Part shown: in pieces, positions 1 to 8,837 of the stretch
Numbering within the stretch: the first letter of the stretch is position 1
Layout of the letters: each line of letters starts with the position of its first letter
From: Mariniblastus fucicola
GTDB taxonomy: Bacteria > Planctomycetota > Planctomycetia > Pirellulales > Pirellulaceae
Reading direction: 5' to 3'
Length of the DNA: 64,000 bases
Assembly: GCF_008087665.1 (NCBI RefSeq)
Contig: NZ_CP042912.1
Location: forward strand, 3,720,001-3,784,000
The notes under the pieces: model-generated
Database searches by the model: none
Told to the model about the DNA's origin: nothing
Seen by the model: only the letters and a program-made list of their open reading frames with translations
Position numbers and translations under genes: made by a program

Positions 1-1
1 G

Positions 2-598
2 TTGGCCAGCGGATTGTGGTTTGAGTGCTACCTGGATCAAACGGCATTGGGCCGAATCCAGAAAGGAGACCGGGTCGAAATTCGGTTGAGCGCGTATCAG
101 GATCGAATTTTCAGCGGCAAAATCGAACTGGTTCGACCGCTTGTCAACTTTGCGCTTGGCGGTCCGGAAACCAATCGCCCAATTCGACCATTGGGAACGG
201 GAGCCCCTGAATGGCCGGCGACTTTTTCAGTCCGAGTCAAGCTCGACCCAACCGACGATCTGGTCGTCCCTGGTCTGACGGGTTACGCCACGGTTTTGCA
301 ACAGCGAAACGTGCTGACGGTCCCTCGCGGCTGCGTCAACGCGGTTTCGGGCAATCGTGGCATTGCCTTCGTTATCGGTGACGATGGCGAGTCCTTCGAA
401 CCGCGAAATGTCGTGACCGGAATTCGCGATGACCTGTATGTCGAAATTGTCGAAGGGCTCAACGAAAACGAGTTTGTAATCACGGACGGGCACCAGGTTC
501 TTGAGCCCAACGACCGCATCAACATTGTGGATGGACCAGCTCCGGAATCGGCACGCGAGCCTCCGAGCGAATACGCTGTAGCGAGCCCAACGCCATGA
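2..598 (+). CDS. HlyD-family membrane-fusion (adaptor) protein, C-terminal part only
   Basis: The frame is open at the left window edge, so only the last 198 or so residues are present and the true start lies outside. What is seen is the beta-barrel and membrane-proximal part of a periplasmic adaptor: a stretch describing a hydrophilic barrel (QKGDRVEIRL), the PGLTGYATV motif typical of the adaptor beta-barrel end, and a closing VVTGIRD...VEGLNENEFVITDG domain like the membrane-proximal domain of RND/HlyD adaptors. Such proteins bridge an inner-membrane transporter and an outer-membrane channel. The stop overlaps the next start in an ATGA (595-598), so the gene is translationally coupled to the downstream membrane proteins, and the cluster is probably for export of an envelope component. 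The lipoyl and coiled-coil regions would lie upstream of the window. Confidence 0.75.
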   Translation: MASGLWFECYLDQTALGRIQKGDRVEIRLSAYQDRIFSGKIELVRPLVNFALGGPETNRPIRPLGTGAPEWPATFSVRVKLDPTDDLVVPGLTGYATVLQQRNVLTVPRGCVNAVSGNRGIAFVIGDDGESFEPRNVVTGIRDDLYVEIVEGLNENEFVITDGHQVLEPNDRINIVDGPAPESAREPPSEYAVASPTP

Positions 599-1929
599 GC
601 AAATTTTTCTCTTTGAATCGGCTGCTTTTTCTTGGCTTGACGATCGCGGGAATGGCTGCCGTGGCACTCGGAGTCCGGGAAGATTGGTTTAGCGTCCCGA
701 TCGCCCCGCCTGAAGGTGCCAGTTCGTTCACGGACATCACCGTTTCGAAGCCGGGCTGCACCGTATTTTTCAAAGCAGCACTTGCGATCGGAGTCATCAC
801 GACGGCGGCATCGTGGTTGTGGAAGCGACAATGGTCCGCAGCTGGATCTTCGATCGCGTGCCTGATGATCCTGATCCCCCTGGCCTATCCTTACTTTGTA
901 ATTGTTCGCAGCCCGCACGTATCGGCCGACGCAGCGTGGCTGCAGATGCAGCACAACAACCTAACGTGGCTTGGCGGAGACATTTATCTCAACGCCGAGT
1001 ACGGCAGCAAGGGCTGGCGTTCAAAATCCTACATCGTTGACGCCCCACGACAGCTTTCGGTTGTCAGCCTGCCATCGTGGTCACCGTGGGAACTGGGCTT
1101 GCATCGAACCGAAGACCTGATGCTGTGGCTGGGTTACTCAAACGCGTTTTGCCAGTTCGCAGGCCGTGGTTGGGCGTTGGCAATCGTCGGATCGTTCCTG
1201 TTATTTCTGGCCTCACTGCAGAAGGAAAAGGAGCTCGATTTTGGTCGAGCCGGAAGCGCGATCGCTCTGTTTACTGTCGTCGCCATCGTGGCTTCGGTCG
1301 TCGGTTGGTCACGGCCGTTCATGGCCAGCCAGCAGATCCGCCTGGCTTCGGAACTTTCCAGCCAAAAGCAGTACGAACAGGCCAGCTTTCACCTCGAACG
1401 AGCCGTCGAAGTCTTGCCGGTCCTGGGACAAGATACGTTCTACGTTTCGCAGCGCGGCATCCTCGACCGACGTTTGGGAATCGAAAGCGACTACGTTCGC
1501 TTGCAATCCGCTCGCAGTTTCGAAAGCGATGGACGTTTTGATCAAGCGTTTACAATCCTCAGCGAATTATGCGATTCAGAGAATCCAGCGATTCGACGGG
1601 AAGCCAATCGCGGGATACTGCGATTCGCGATTCAGGATTTCAATTGTGCCCGATTCGAGCTTTCGGCGGCGCGCTTCCGGTTCGTGCTAAAGCGAAATCC
1701 TTGCGACGTCAAACTTATCTATTTATTGCAACTGCAAGGAATCAGAGAATCGAGGATCGATCGCGTCGAAGAGATGCGTGACTGGATGTACGCGGCCTCC
1801 AATCGTTTTAACTTTGGGACGAAGAAGATTTTACGAGCCGTCGCACAGCAGAACTCGGCAACGGCCACGGGACTGACAAACGACGCTGATGAAATCTGGG
1901 CTGCTCAAACACGGGCGAAGAAGCCATGA
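595..1929 (+). CDS. Polytopic membrane protein with C-terminal TPR-like helical domain
   Basis: The 444-residue protein is not assigned to a named family. It has about five hydrophobic segments (near residues 9-27, 57-75, 83-104, 193-212 and 223-244), with an extracytoplasmic loop of about 90 residues between the third and fourth. After the last segment, residues 250-440 form alternating amphipathic helices rich in Ala, Leu, Arg and Glu (for example QYEQASFHLERAVEVLPVLG), which resemble tetratricopeptide repeats. The start ATG overlaps the stop of the HlyD-type gene and its own stop overlaps the start of the glycosyltransferase gene, each by 4 bp, so the three are one transcriptional unit. 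A role as partner of the adaptor and the GT39-like enzyme in making or exporting a surface polymer is inferred from position only. Confidence 0.7.
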   Translation: MSKFFSLNRLLFLGLTIAGMAAVALGVREDWFSVPIAPPEGASSFTDITVSKPGCTVFFKAALAIGVITTAASWLWKRQWSAAGSSIACLMILIPLAYPYFVIVRSPHVSADAAWLQMQHNNLTWLGGDIYLNAEYGSKGWRSKSYIVDAPRQLSVVSLPSWSPWELGLHRTEDLMLWLGYSNAFCQFAGRGWALAIVGSFLLFLASLQKEKELDFGRAGSAIALFTVVAIVASVVGWSRPFMASQQIRLASELSSQKQYEQASFHLERAVEVLPVLGQDTFYVSQRGILDRRLGIESDYVRLQSARSFESDGRFDQAFTILSELCDSENPAIRREANRGILRFAIQDFNCARFELSAARFRFVLKRNPCDVKLIYLLQLQGIRESRIDRVEEMRDWMYAASNRFNFGTKKILRAVAQQNSATATGLTNDADEIWAAQTRAKKP

Positions 1930-4900
1930 CTGAGCATCGCCCAACCACGCCAACCGGCCTGACGCTTGGCATTTTTCTTCTTGTCATGATGGCGTTCATG
2001 GGAACGACCGCCTATGCGGTTGCGCTGTATCGGATGTCGGCGAACCAGCCGTTGAGGAACACCGCCTATGAAAGCGACTGGATCTGCGCTCCCGGAGCAC
2101 CGTCTCACGCCGGCTATTTTCGCAAACGATTTGACCTGACGAGCGAAGTTAAACACGCTTGGGTCAAGATCGTGGCAGCGGACGCATACGAAATCAGCGT
2201 CAATCGTAACCCGATGGGGCGCATTTATCTTTGGCGTCCAACGCGTCCTTTTCAAACGGGCACCAGCGAAAAAGGCCAGGTGTTGCAACCAAATAATCCT
2301 GCGATGGCGTTGAACTTTCCTCGCGAGTACCAGTGGGACGGCCACGACACTTGGCGCCTGCCCAGCTACATCGAGTTGACGTCGTCGTTTCAAGTTGGAA
2401 AGAACGTGATCACGATTGAAACAGAATCGCGGTCGGCGCCGGCGCGCGTCAGTTTCGTCGGAGAGATTCAGCTCTACAACGGAAAAGTCATCCCGCTTCG
2501 CAGCGACGAATCGTGGTCGTCCGAGCCAGCCATACCCGGTCCGCAGTTGCTTGACTGGACCGAGCTTGGCTATTGGGACAAAGAATGGCGGCACGCGAAA
2601 ATCTGTGACGGACCTGCCGATTCCGGTTATCGCTCGCACCCCGAAGAAATCTATCGCGAGCCGTTTCGGGGCAACTGGATGCGACACCCGAAGGCGTCGA
2701 ACAAAGCCAGCGTTTCCTACGCAGCGGACTGGATGGTCGATCGACCAATCGACGAAGCCTGGATTCGCTTGATGACCAATCGGAACTATGAGCTTCAAAT
2801 CAACGGTGAACTTGTGCGAGTTGCCTCGATCAAGCCGCCGGATTTGGACAATGGTGAATGGGTCTTTGGCCGCGCGTCGGCGTTTGATCCATCGGCCAAG
2901 CCGGAGTTGTTGGACCCGGATGAAGTCGGATCAAATTTTGTTGGTACGCGATTCGAGTCACCGCGAAAGGGACATCGCAATCTTGGCGAATTCCGCAATC
3001 CGTACTCTCCAGCGTTGACGCCATTCCGTTACATCCGAACTTACAATCGAGCCCAGGCTCCTGGAGAATGGGACCCGAAACGGACGCTCGCAGAATCGCG
3101 CCGAACTCCCGAAACACCAGACCTTTTTCCGGAACGGCCGCGGCCCAACGCACTGAAACACGACACGTCCGTCGGTGGATATCTGAGCTACAGCATCGCG
3201 AACTTGCTCCAGCCGGGCATGAATCGAGTCGAGGTTTTCTGTCTGGACAAGTCGAACGCGATCTGGCCGACGCAAATCGCGGTCGACGGAGGAGCCCTCG
3301 CAGATGATGGAACGCGAATCGATTTCGTAGACAACGAACGCTGGCGGACTCATTGCGATCGCGAAATCGAAGTCTACGACGGAGCCAACGGTGAAGTCCC
3401 CGTCAGAGTGCTCGGCCCGGTTCTGAGCTCCGGTAAAGCTGCGCCTAAAATGCAGTATCGAGGCAATGCGCTCAGCCCGCAACAATTGGATATTCTATTG
3501 CCACAAGCCGTGTTTCAGGTTTCGATCATCACGCTGATTGGCGTGTTTATCGTCGTCTTGGGTTCACTAATTGTCGGTCGATCGATCCAGGAAGACGAGA
3601 CTCCGGTTTGGCAATCGACATGCCAAATGATTTACGCGATGTTGCTCACCGCGACGGTGACGATTGGTTGCGGGCTTCTACTGGAAAGTTCGTGGGCAGA
3701 GCGTCACGAGTCGTTGTGGACGCTGCGCGGGGAGCACTGGAAAGTTGTTTTTCCCTTCGCAATTTTCGCGTCGCTGCTAGTTGGACTGTTGGACATCATT
3801 GGACGATCCGGATTCGCTGGCTTGCGAAAAAAAGGCCACAGTGTTTTCGATGTACTTCGCGATTTGCCGAAAACGAAACTCTGGTTCCACCTTTGCCTCT
3901 GGGTTCTGCTGCTGGGCGTGTTCCTCCGAGCGTATAAGCTCGACCTGCAACCGCTCGACGACGACGAATATGCTTCGGCTCAAGCCGTGATGGCGATTTT
4001 GGAAACCGGTTCTCCGGGCTTTGTGCCTGACGACGTCTACTACACCCGAAGTCCTCTGTATCACTACGCCACTGCAGCAATTGCGTGGCCATTCGGCGGC
4101 AACCTTTGGAGTCTTCGTTTGCAATCGGTGATGTGGAGCATCGGCACGGCGTGGCTGGCGTATCTGGCCGGAGCAAGACTGCTGCAGAATCGTTGGGTCG
4201 GGTTTGTCACGATGGTTTTGATCTGCGTGCACCCTTTCGAGATTTTCACCGGGCACGTGATACGTTTCTATCAAATGCAGCAATTTTTTGCGCTGCTGAC
4301 GGTGTATCTGTTCTGCCGCGGCTTTGTGACAGAACAGTCTCAGGGATATCGAGTCGCCACGTTGATCGCGTTTCTGTGTGCTGTTGTCAGCCAGGAAATT
4401 AGCGTCGCCATGGGACCGTCTTTGCTGTTCGGCTATCTTATGTTCGCCAAAGACCTCGGATGGAAAAACAACTTCACGCTGGTCCTCGTTTCCGCTTCCG
4501 TCGTCGCGCTGATCGGTTTGGACTTTGTTGTTTTTCAAAACCTTTGTCTGACACGCACCGAAGGCGTTTCTCCGTCGATCGAAGCCGCCGTCAAACCGCA
4601 CTTCTGGTATCCCATGAACATGCTGTCGATGCTGTTTGGATATTCGAGGTTGCATGTCGTCGTGAGCTTCTTTTTTGTCGCCGGGTTGCCTTTGATTTGG
4701 CGTGAGCAGAATCGCAACGCCTTGGCATTGCTTGCGTTCTTGATCTCAGGAATCGTGATGACGAATCTGTTGGTGACCAACGTCAGCTTTCGCTACCTTT
4801 ATTGGTTGATTCCGATCTGGTTGTTGCTTTCTGTTGATTCGGTTCGGCTCGTAATTTCCACCCTGGTCAGTATTGTCTATCCCGTCTCAGAGCATTTGAA

Positions 4901-5441
4901 CCGACATGCGTCGACCCTTGCGGTTTGCTTTTTCGTGTGCTTCGTTGCAATTATCGCGAGCTGGTCACCGTGGCGAATCCCAGGATCTTACGAACTGAGA
5001 ATTCTAGGCGATTCAACCGGGGCCGTTCGTTGGGTCCGAAGTCAAAAAAGGGCAGGGGACCGTGTTGCGATTACCGAACCGCATACGCATTGCGCGTACA
5101 TGGAAGGCGGAAAATGCGACTACGACCTGGCACTTCCGTTGCTCTACGATTTCGCCGTGATGCGTGACGGAAAACTGGTCGATCGCAACGGCGGCGGAGA
5201 AGTCCTCAGCAACGTTGATCAGCTTGTTGCCGAGTTTGCGGACGGCGAAAGGATCTGGGTTTTGTTGAACCGGGAGAAGTTTCGCACTCGCGGAAAGAAC
5301 ATGCGATGGGAGTATCCCGGCGCGCGATTTGAGATGTTTGTTCGCAAAAATTGCGAGCTGAAGTATCGAACTTATCTATGGAGTGTTTACCTCTGGGATC
5401 CGTCCCGAGGCCACTTCCAACCGTTTCGACTACAGGAGTAA
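1926..5441 (+). CDS. Large GT39/ArnT-like glycosyltransferase with N-terminal extracytoplasmic beta-sandwich domains
   Basis: The protein has 1171 residues. A first membrane segment (about 13-35) is followed by about 490 soluble residues carrying two similar units (around 60-100 and 265-300; both show a YF/YAxxxR-D-x8-AWVKI/AWIRL-x6-YE-I/L-xxN pattern) that look like the galactose-binding-like sandwiches of rhamnosidases and other sugar enzymes. Three more membrane helices (about 525-635) lead to a multi-helix region with the GT39 hallmark: an acidic motif LDDDEYA (D678-E681) in the first external loop, then YYTRSPLYHY. GT39 enzymes (PMT, ArnT) transfer sugars from polyprenyl-phosphate donors on the outer membrane face. 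The C-terminal 190 residues are again extracytoplasmic. Usual bacterial family members are 450-700 residues, so the front half is an extra. The start overlaps the previous stop in ATGA. Acceptor and sugar cannot be told. Confidence 0.75.
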   Translation: MTEHRPTTPTGLTLGIFLLVMMAFMGTTAYAVALYRMSANQPLRNTAYESDWICAPGAPSHAGYFRKRFDLTSEVKHAWVKIVAADAYEISVNRNPMGRIYLWRPTRPFQTGTSEKGQVLQPNNPAMALNFPREYQWDGHDTWRLPSYIELTSSFQVGKNVITIETESRSAPARVSFVGEIQLYNGKVIPLRSDESWSSEPAIPGPQLLDWTELGYWDKEWRHAKICDGPADSGYRSHPEEIYREPFRGNWMRHPKASNKASVSYAADWMVDRPIDEAWIRLMTNRNYELQINGELVRVASIKPPDLDNGEWVFGRASAFDPSAKPELLDPDEVGSNFVGTRFESPRKGHRNLGEFRNPYSPALTPFRYIRTYNRAQAPGEWDPKRTLAESRRTPETPDLFPERPRPNALKHDTSVGGYLSYSIANLLQPGMNRVEVFCLDKSNAIWPTQIAVDGGALADDGTRIDFVDNERWRTHCDREIEVYDGANGEVPVRVLGPVLSSGKAAPKMQYRGNALSPQQLDILLPQAVFQVSIITLIGVFIVVLGSLIVGRSIQEDETPVWQSTCQMIYAMLLTATVTIGCGLLLESSWAERHESLWTLRGEHWKVVFPFAIFASLLVGLLDIIGRSGFAGLRKKGHSVFDVLRDLPKTKLWFHLCLWVLLLGVFLRAYKLDLQPLDDDEYASAQAVMAILETGSPGFVPDDVYYTRSPLYHYATAAIAWPFGGNLWSLRLQSVMWSIGTAWLAYLAGARLLQNRWVGFVTMVLICVHPFEIFTGHVIRFYQMQQFFALLTVYLFCRGFVTEQSQGYRVATLIAFLCAVVSQEISVAMGPSLLFGYLMFAKDLGWKNNFTLVLVSASVVALIGLDFVVFQNLCLTRTEGVSPSIEAAVKPHFWYPMNMLSMLFGYSRLHVVVSFFFVAGLPLIWREQNRNALALLAFLISGIVMTNLLVTNVSFRYLYWLIPIWLLLSVDSVRLVISTLVSIVYPVSEHLNRHASTLAVCFFVCFVAIIASWSPWRIPGSYELRILGDSTGAVRWVRSQKRAGDRVAITEPHTHCAYMEGGKCDYDLALPLLYDFAVMRDGKLVDRNGGGEVLSNVDQLVAEFADGERIWVLLNREKFRTRGKNMRWEYPGARFEMFVRKNCELKYRTYLWSVYLWDPSRGHFQPFRLQE

Positions 5442-5444
5442 ACC

Positions 5445-5918
5445 ATGAGTAAAACCACCCGAATCGTTTTCGTGGACGACGACCCAATGTTGCTGGCAAG
5501 TACCAGACGGCAGCTGCGTCGGAAAATTCCGAATTGTGAAATGCTGTTCTTCGAAAGGGCCGCTGAGGCTCTCGACGCGATCGCTGAAACGCCGGCTAAT
5601 GTCGTTCTGTCGGATTTGCGAATGCCTGAAATGGACGGCGATGAGTTCCTGGCTCAAGTCGCGGATTTACACCCCGATACGGTGCGTTTGGCGTGGACCG
5701 GACAGTCCGAAGCCGCTCAATTGAAACGGGTTCTAAACGTCGCGGACCGGGTTTTTAGCAAGCCTTGTCCGACCCAGACGCTGATCGACATCATCCGAAT
5801 CGTGAATGAACTTTGCCATCATCCACCTCAGCAGCGACTGCCATTGCTATTGGCCGCGTTCGATGAACTTGAGGTCGATTGCTTTCTTCAGGAACACGCC
5901 GCTGCAACCGGTAGTTGA
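5445..5918 (+). CDS. Stand-alone response regulator receiver protein
   Basis: The 157-residue protein consists of a CheY-like receiver domain and a short helical tail with no DNA-binding or enzymatic output domain. Key residues are in place: acidic pocket D11-D13, phospho-acceptor D57 in LSDLRMPEMDG, conserved T85 (AWTG) and K106 (FSKPC). The TG after T85 and the RMPEMDG loop resemble receivers that sit in RpfG/HD-GYP type regulators. The gene starts four bases after the stop of the glycosyltransferase gene, preceded by CAGGAG, and is followed after about 60 bp by the repair cluster. No histidine kinase lies in the window, so the partner is unknown. Residues 120-157 form an extra amphipathic segment. 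Confidence 0.85.
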   Translation: MSKTTRIVFVDDDPMLLASTRRQLRRKIPNCEMLFFERAAEALDAIAETPANVVLSDLRMPEMDGDEFLAQVADLHPDTVRLAWTGQSEAAQLKRVLNVADRVFSKPCPTQTLIDIIRIVNELCHHPPQQRLPLLLAAFDELEVDCFLQEHAAATGS

Positions 5919-5977
5919 GCCGTTGTGAGGGAGTTCGTTTTGCGGTTCACTGAGAGGCAATTATCTCAGGAGAAACC

Positions 5978-6136
5978 ATGTTCGGATTCGCGTCAAAGAA
6001 AGAAACACTGGAAAAGAAACTCCATAAGTTGATGGACGAAGCTTATCGGCTATCCCATTCGAATCGCCAGGCAAGCGATGAAAAAACAGCTCAAGCGGAA
6101 GAAGTTCGCAAACAGCTGGAGGCTCTGGAAGACTGA
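5978..6136 (+). CDS. DUF6435 (Lacal_2735-type) mini-protein
   Basis: The 52-residue basic/acidic helical protein begins MFGFASKKETLEKKLHKLMD and ends KQLEALED. It matches the layout of the DUF6435/Lacal_2735 family: MFG-start, Lys-rich helix, a central (A)YRLSHSNRQASDEK turn and a second helix ending in EALE. A clear Shine-Dalgarno (CAGGAGA, 5967-5973) sits 4-5 bases before the ATG, stronger than for most genes here. It lies only 6 bp before the exonuclease gene of the repair operon, so it is probably the first cistron of that transcript. No function is established for the family. A two-helix hairpin is predicted from the heptad-like spacing. Confidence 0.75.
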   Translation: MFGFASKKETLEKKLHKLMDEAYRLSHSNRQASDEKTAQAEEVRKQLEALED

Positions 6137-6142
6137 CCAGCG

Positions 6143-7177
6143 ATGGATGAACTGCTCACTGTCACCCCAAAAGGACTCTACTGCCAGACCGGAAATTTCT
6201 ATGTCGATCCATGGCGTCCGGTAGACCGCGCGCTGATCACTCACGCTCACGCCGACCACGCACGCTGGGGCTCGAAGAAGTACCTCGCGGCGGCATCGTC
6301 CCGACACGCTCTGCGAATTCGCATGGGCGACAAAGCCGATCTTGAGTTCCAACCTTTTGGTAAACCAGTGACCATCGGTGGAGTCCGAGTCACGTTCTAC
6401 CCAGCCGGGCACATTCTGGGATCGGCTCAGATCAAAATCGAGAAAGACGGATACTCGACCGTCGTTTCCGGGGATTACAAGCGAACAAACGACCCGACTT
6501 GTCAGCCCTTTGAACCTGTTCGGTGCAATACGTTTGTCACAGAGTCGACTTTTGGATTGCCGATCTATCGCTGGCCGGATCCCCAAAACGTTTTTGATCA
6601 AATCAATGAGTGGTGGCGGAACAACCAGCAATCTGGAACCGCCAGCATGTTGCTGGCCTATTCATTGGGCAAAGCACAGCGGTTGCTCGCCGGCGTCGAC
6701 GCTTCGATTGGTCCTATCTACACCCACGGAGCCGTTCACAAACTCAATGCAGGGTATGAGGCGTCTGGCATTGCGCTTCCCGCAACGACCTATGTTGGCG
6801 ACGTTGACCCGAAAGAGACTGACTGGAGCCGCGCGTTAATCGTAGCGCCTCCCGCCGCGGCCGGGACTCGCTGGGCACAACGATTTGGGAAATTGAGCGT
6901 GGGCATGGCGTCCGGGTGGATGCAGATTCGAGGCACGAGGAGGCGTCGTTCGATGGATCGGGGATTCATCCTTTCGGATCATGTCGACTGGAGTTCGTTG
7001 CTGCAGACGATTCGCGAAACAGAAGCCGAAAATGTTTGGGTCACGCATGGCTATTCCAGCATCGTTGCTCGGCACCTTGAAACGATGGGTCTCAATGCCA
7101 GCGTGATCGAAACAGAATTCGAAGGCGAGCAACTGATCGAAACGTCGGACTCCGGCAAGGAGGACGCTGGTGATTGA
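6143..7177 (+). CDS. Ligase-associated DNA exonuclease (metallo-beta-lactamase fold)
   Basis: The 344-residue enzyme has the metallo-beta-lactamase/beta-CASP fold used by SNM1/Pso2 and CPSF-73-type nucleases. The metal motif THAHADHARWG (H34-H39) is followed by PAGHILGSAQ (H90) and SGDYKR (D111), the expected motif 2, 3 and 4 ligands. A beta-CASP-like part contains TESTFGLP and YSLGKAQR, and a late SDHVDW supplies the final histidine region. Family members of about 330-350 residues lie beside an ATP-dependent ligase and an Lhr-like helicase and are thought to process DNA ends in damage repair. It is the first gene of the four-gene operon. Its 3' end overlaps the ligase start by 8 bp. Confidence 0.9.
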   Translation: MDELLTVTPKGLYCQTGNFYVDPWRPVDRALITHAHADHARWGSKKYLAAASSRHALRIRMGDKADLEFQPFGKPVTIGGVRVTFYPAGHILGSAQIKIEKDGYSTVVSGDYKRTNDPTCQPFEPVRCNTFVTESTFGLPIYRWPDPQNVFDQINEWWRNNQQSGTASMLLAYSLGKAQRLLAGVDASIGPIYTHGAVHKLNAGYEASGIALPATTYVGDVDPKETDWSRALIVAPPAAAGTRWAQRFGKLSVGMASGWMQIRGTRRRRSMDRGFILSDHVDWSSLLQTIRETEAENVWVTHGYSSIVARHLETMGLNASVIETEFEGEQLIETSDSGKEDAGD

Positions 7178-8837
7178 TTTTTGCGAACTCTATTGGCAAC
7201 TTGATTCGACGACGAAAACCAACCAGAAAGTTTCTGCGCTGAAATACTATCTTGCGAAAGCCGAACCGGGCGATGCGATTTGGGCGATTTGGTTTCTCAC
7301 CGGCGAACGGATCAAGCGGCTGATCCCGACAAAACTGCTTCGCCAGTGGGCGATGGAGCGTGCGGGAATCGAACCGTGGCTGTTTGAGGAATGCTACGAC
7401 CGAGTCGGCGATCTTGCGGAGACGATCTCTCTTTTGCTGCCGCCGGGCGAGTCGAAGTCCGATGTCTCGCTGAAGGACTTGATCGAAGAAGAGCTGTTGC
7501 CGTTTCGTGAACTTGATGACGAACAAAAGCGGACTCAGACGTTGAAGCTATGGAGTCTGTTCGACCAACGTCAGCTATTCGTGCTGGGCAAGCTGATGAC
7601 CGGAGGGTTTCGCGTCGGTGTTTCCAAAAAGCTGGTGGTCCGCGCCATCGCGTCACAATTCGAAATCGATCCTGCAGTCGTCGCGCATCGCATGATGGGC
7701 CAGTGGGAGCCGACGGGCGAGTTTTTCGAAACGCTTGTCGACCCGAACCAGACCGAAACGCCGATCAGCAAACCATATCCGTTTTTTCTGGCCAATCCGC
7801 TCAAGAATGGTCCAGATTTGACGCTGGGACAGCCGACAGATTGGGTTGCCGAATGGAAGTGGGACGGAATCCGGGCTCAGCTAATCCGTCGTGACGGCCA
7901 GACATTTCTATGGTCACGGGGCGAAGATTTGATCACGGATCAGTTTCCGGAGGTCGCCGCCGCGGCAGAGCAGCTTCCGGATGGGACGGTGATTGACGGC
8001 GAGCTGGTTGGTTGGAGCGAGGAACAGAATCGGCCTCTGGAGTTCAATCAGTTGCAACGAAGATTGGGACGTAAGAAAGTCGGCAAAAAGCTGTTGACCG
8101 AAGTCCCCGGCGCACTGCTGTGTTTCGATATACTCGAAAACGACGGCGATGACATTCGTGCCCTGCCGTTAACCGAGCGTCAAACGCAACTGAGTCAATT
8201 GCTGTCCGAGTTGGAAGTTCAAGGGCTCTCCGAACCCGCCACGCTGTTCTCCGGCCAGCAACCTTCCGTTTCAGACATCCGTCGAATCCGAGTTTCCCCG
8301 GCCGTCGAAGCGGAAGAACTGACTTCGTGGGAACAGTTCGCTGAACACCGCGAAGCCGCGAAACAGCACCGAGCGGAAGGACTGATGTTAAAGCGAAAAG
8401 ATTCCACCTACCAAGTCGGCCGACCGGTGGGGGACTGGTGGAAGTGGAAAGTCGAACCGTACACGATCGATGCCGTTTTGATCTATGCACAGCGCGGTCA
8501 CGGGCGACGCGCTAGCCTGTACACCGACTATACGTTTGCAGTTTGGCAGGACGCGGAACTGGTACCATTCGCGAAAGCGTACTCAGGGCTGACGGATGCC
8601 GAAATTCGCAAAGTCGATGCCTTCGTTCGCAAAAACACGAATCAAAAGTTCGGCCCGGTTCGCAGTGTCACGCCGCAGTTGGTTTTCGAGCTTGCGTTTG
8701 AAAACATTCAGACTTCTACGCGACACAAATCCGGAGTCGCCGTTCGTTTTCCGCGGATCAATCGATGGCGACACGATAAACAGCCCGCGGATGCTGATCG
8801 ACTGGAAACCATTTTGGAGATGGTGGCCGATGAATAG
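7170..8837 (+). CDS. ATP-dependent DNA ligase of the ligase/helicase/nuclease repair operon
   Basis: The 555-residue ligase starts at GTG 7170, chosen because a perfect AAGGAGG (7157-7163) precedes it. The domains are an N-terminal DNA-binding domain (about 1-200), an adenylation domain with the nucleotidyl lysine K230 in EWKWDGIRAQ, further motifs DGELVGW, LLCFDILE and EGLMLKRKDS, and a C-terminal OB-fold domain (WWKWKVEPYTIDAVLIYAQ and after). It seals nicks with ATP, unlike the NAD-dependent LigA. Genes for an exonuclease, an Lhr-type helicase and PdeM flank it with overlapping ends, the arrangement known for ligase-associated DNA damage repair in several bacterial phyla. Residue count and motifs fit the family, and nothing is truncated. 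Confidence 0.92.
   Translation: MIDFCELYWQLDSTTKTNQKVSALKYYLAKAEPGDAIWAIWFLTGERIKRLIPTKLLRQWAMERAGIEPWLFEECYDRVGDLAETISLLLPPGESKSDVSLKDLIEEELLPFRELDDEQKRTQTLKLWSLFDQRQLFVLGKLMTGGFRVGVSKKLVVRAIASQFEIDPAVVAHRMMGQWEPTGEFFETLVDPNQTETPISKPYPFFLANPLKNGPDLTLGQPTDWVAEWKWDGIRAQLIRRDGQTFLWSRGEDLITDQFPEVAAAAEQLPDGTVIDGELVGWSEEQNRPLEFNQLQRRLGRKKVGKKLLTEVPGALLCFDILENDGDDIRALPLTERQTQLSQLLSELEVQGLSEPATLFSGQQPSVSDIRRIRVSPAVEAEELTSWEQFAEHREAAKQHRAEGLMLKRKDSTYQVGRPVGDWWKWKVEPYTIDAVLIYAQRGHGRRASLYTDYTFAVWQDAELVPFAKAYSGLTDAEIRKVDAFVRKNTNQKFGPVRSVTPQLVFELAFENIQTSTRHKSGVAVRFPRINRWRHDKQPADADRLETILEMVADE

Noticed and set aside
3777-4655. A 292-codon minus-strand frame within the GT39 region
   Set aside because: Antisense to membrane helices of a recognised glycosyltransferase, with a Gln/Arg/His-rich composition typical of shadow frames.
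8596-8829. Longer start for the Lhr-type helicase
   Set aside because: The extra 78 residues are the ligase gene in another frame; the ATG at 8830 overlaps the ligase stop with a ribosome site.
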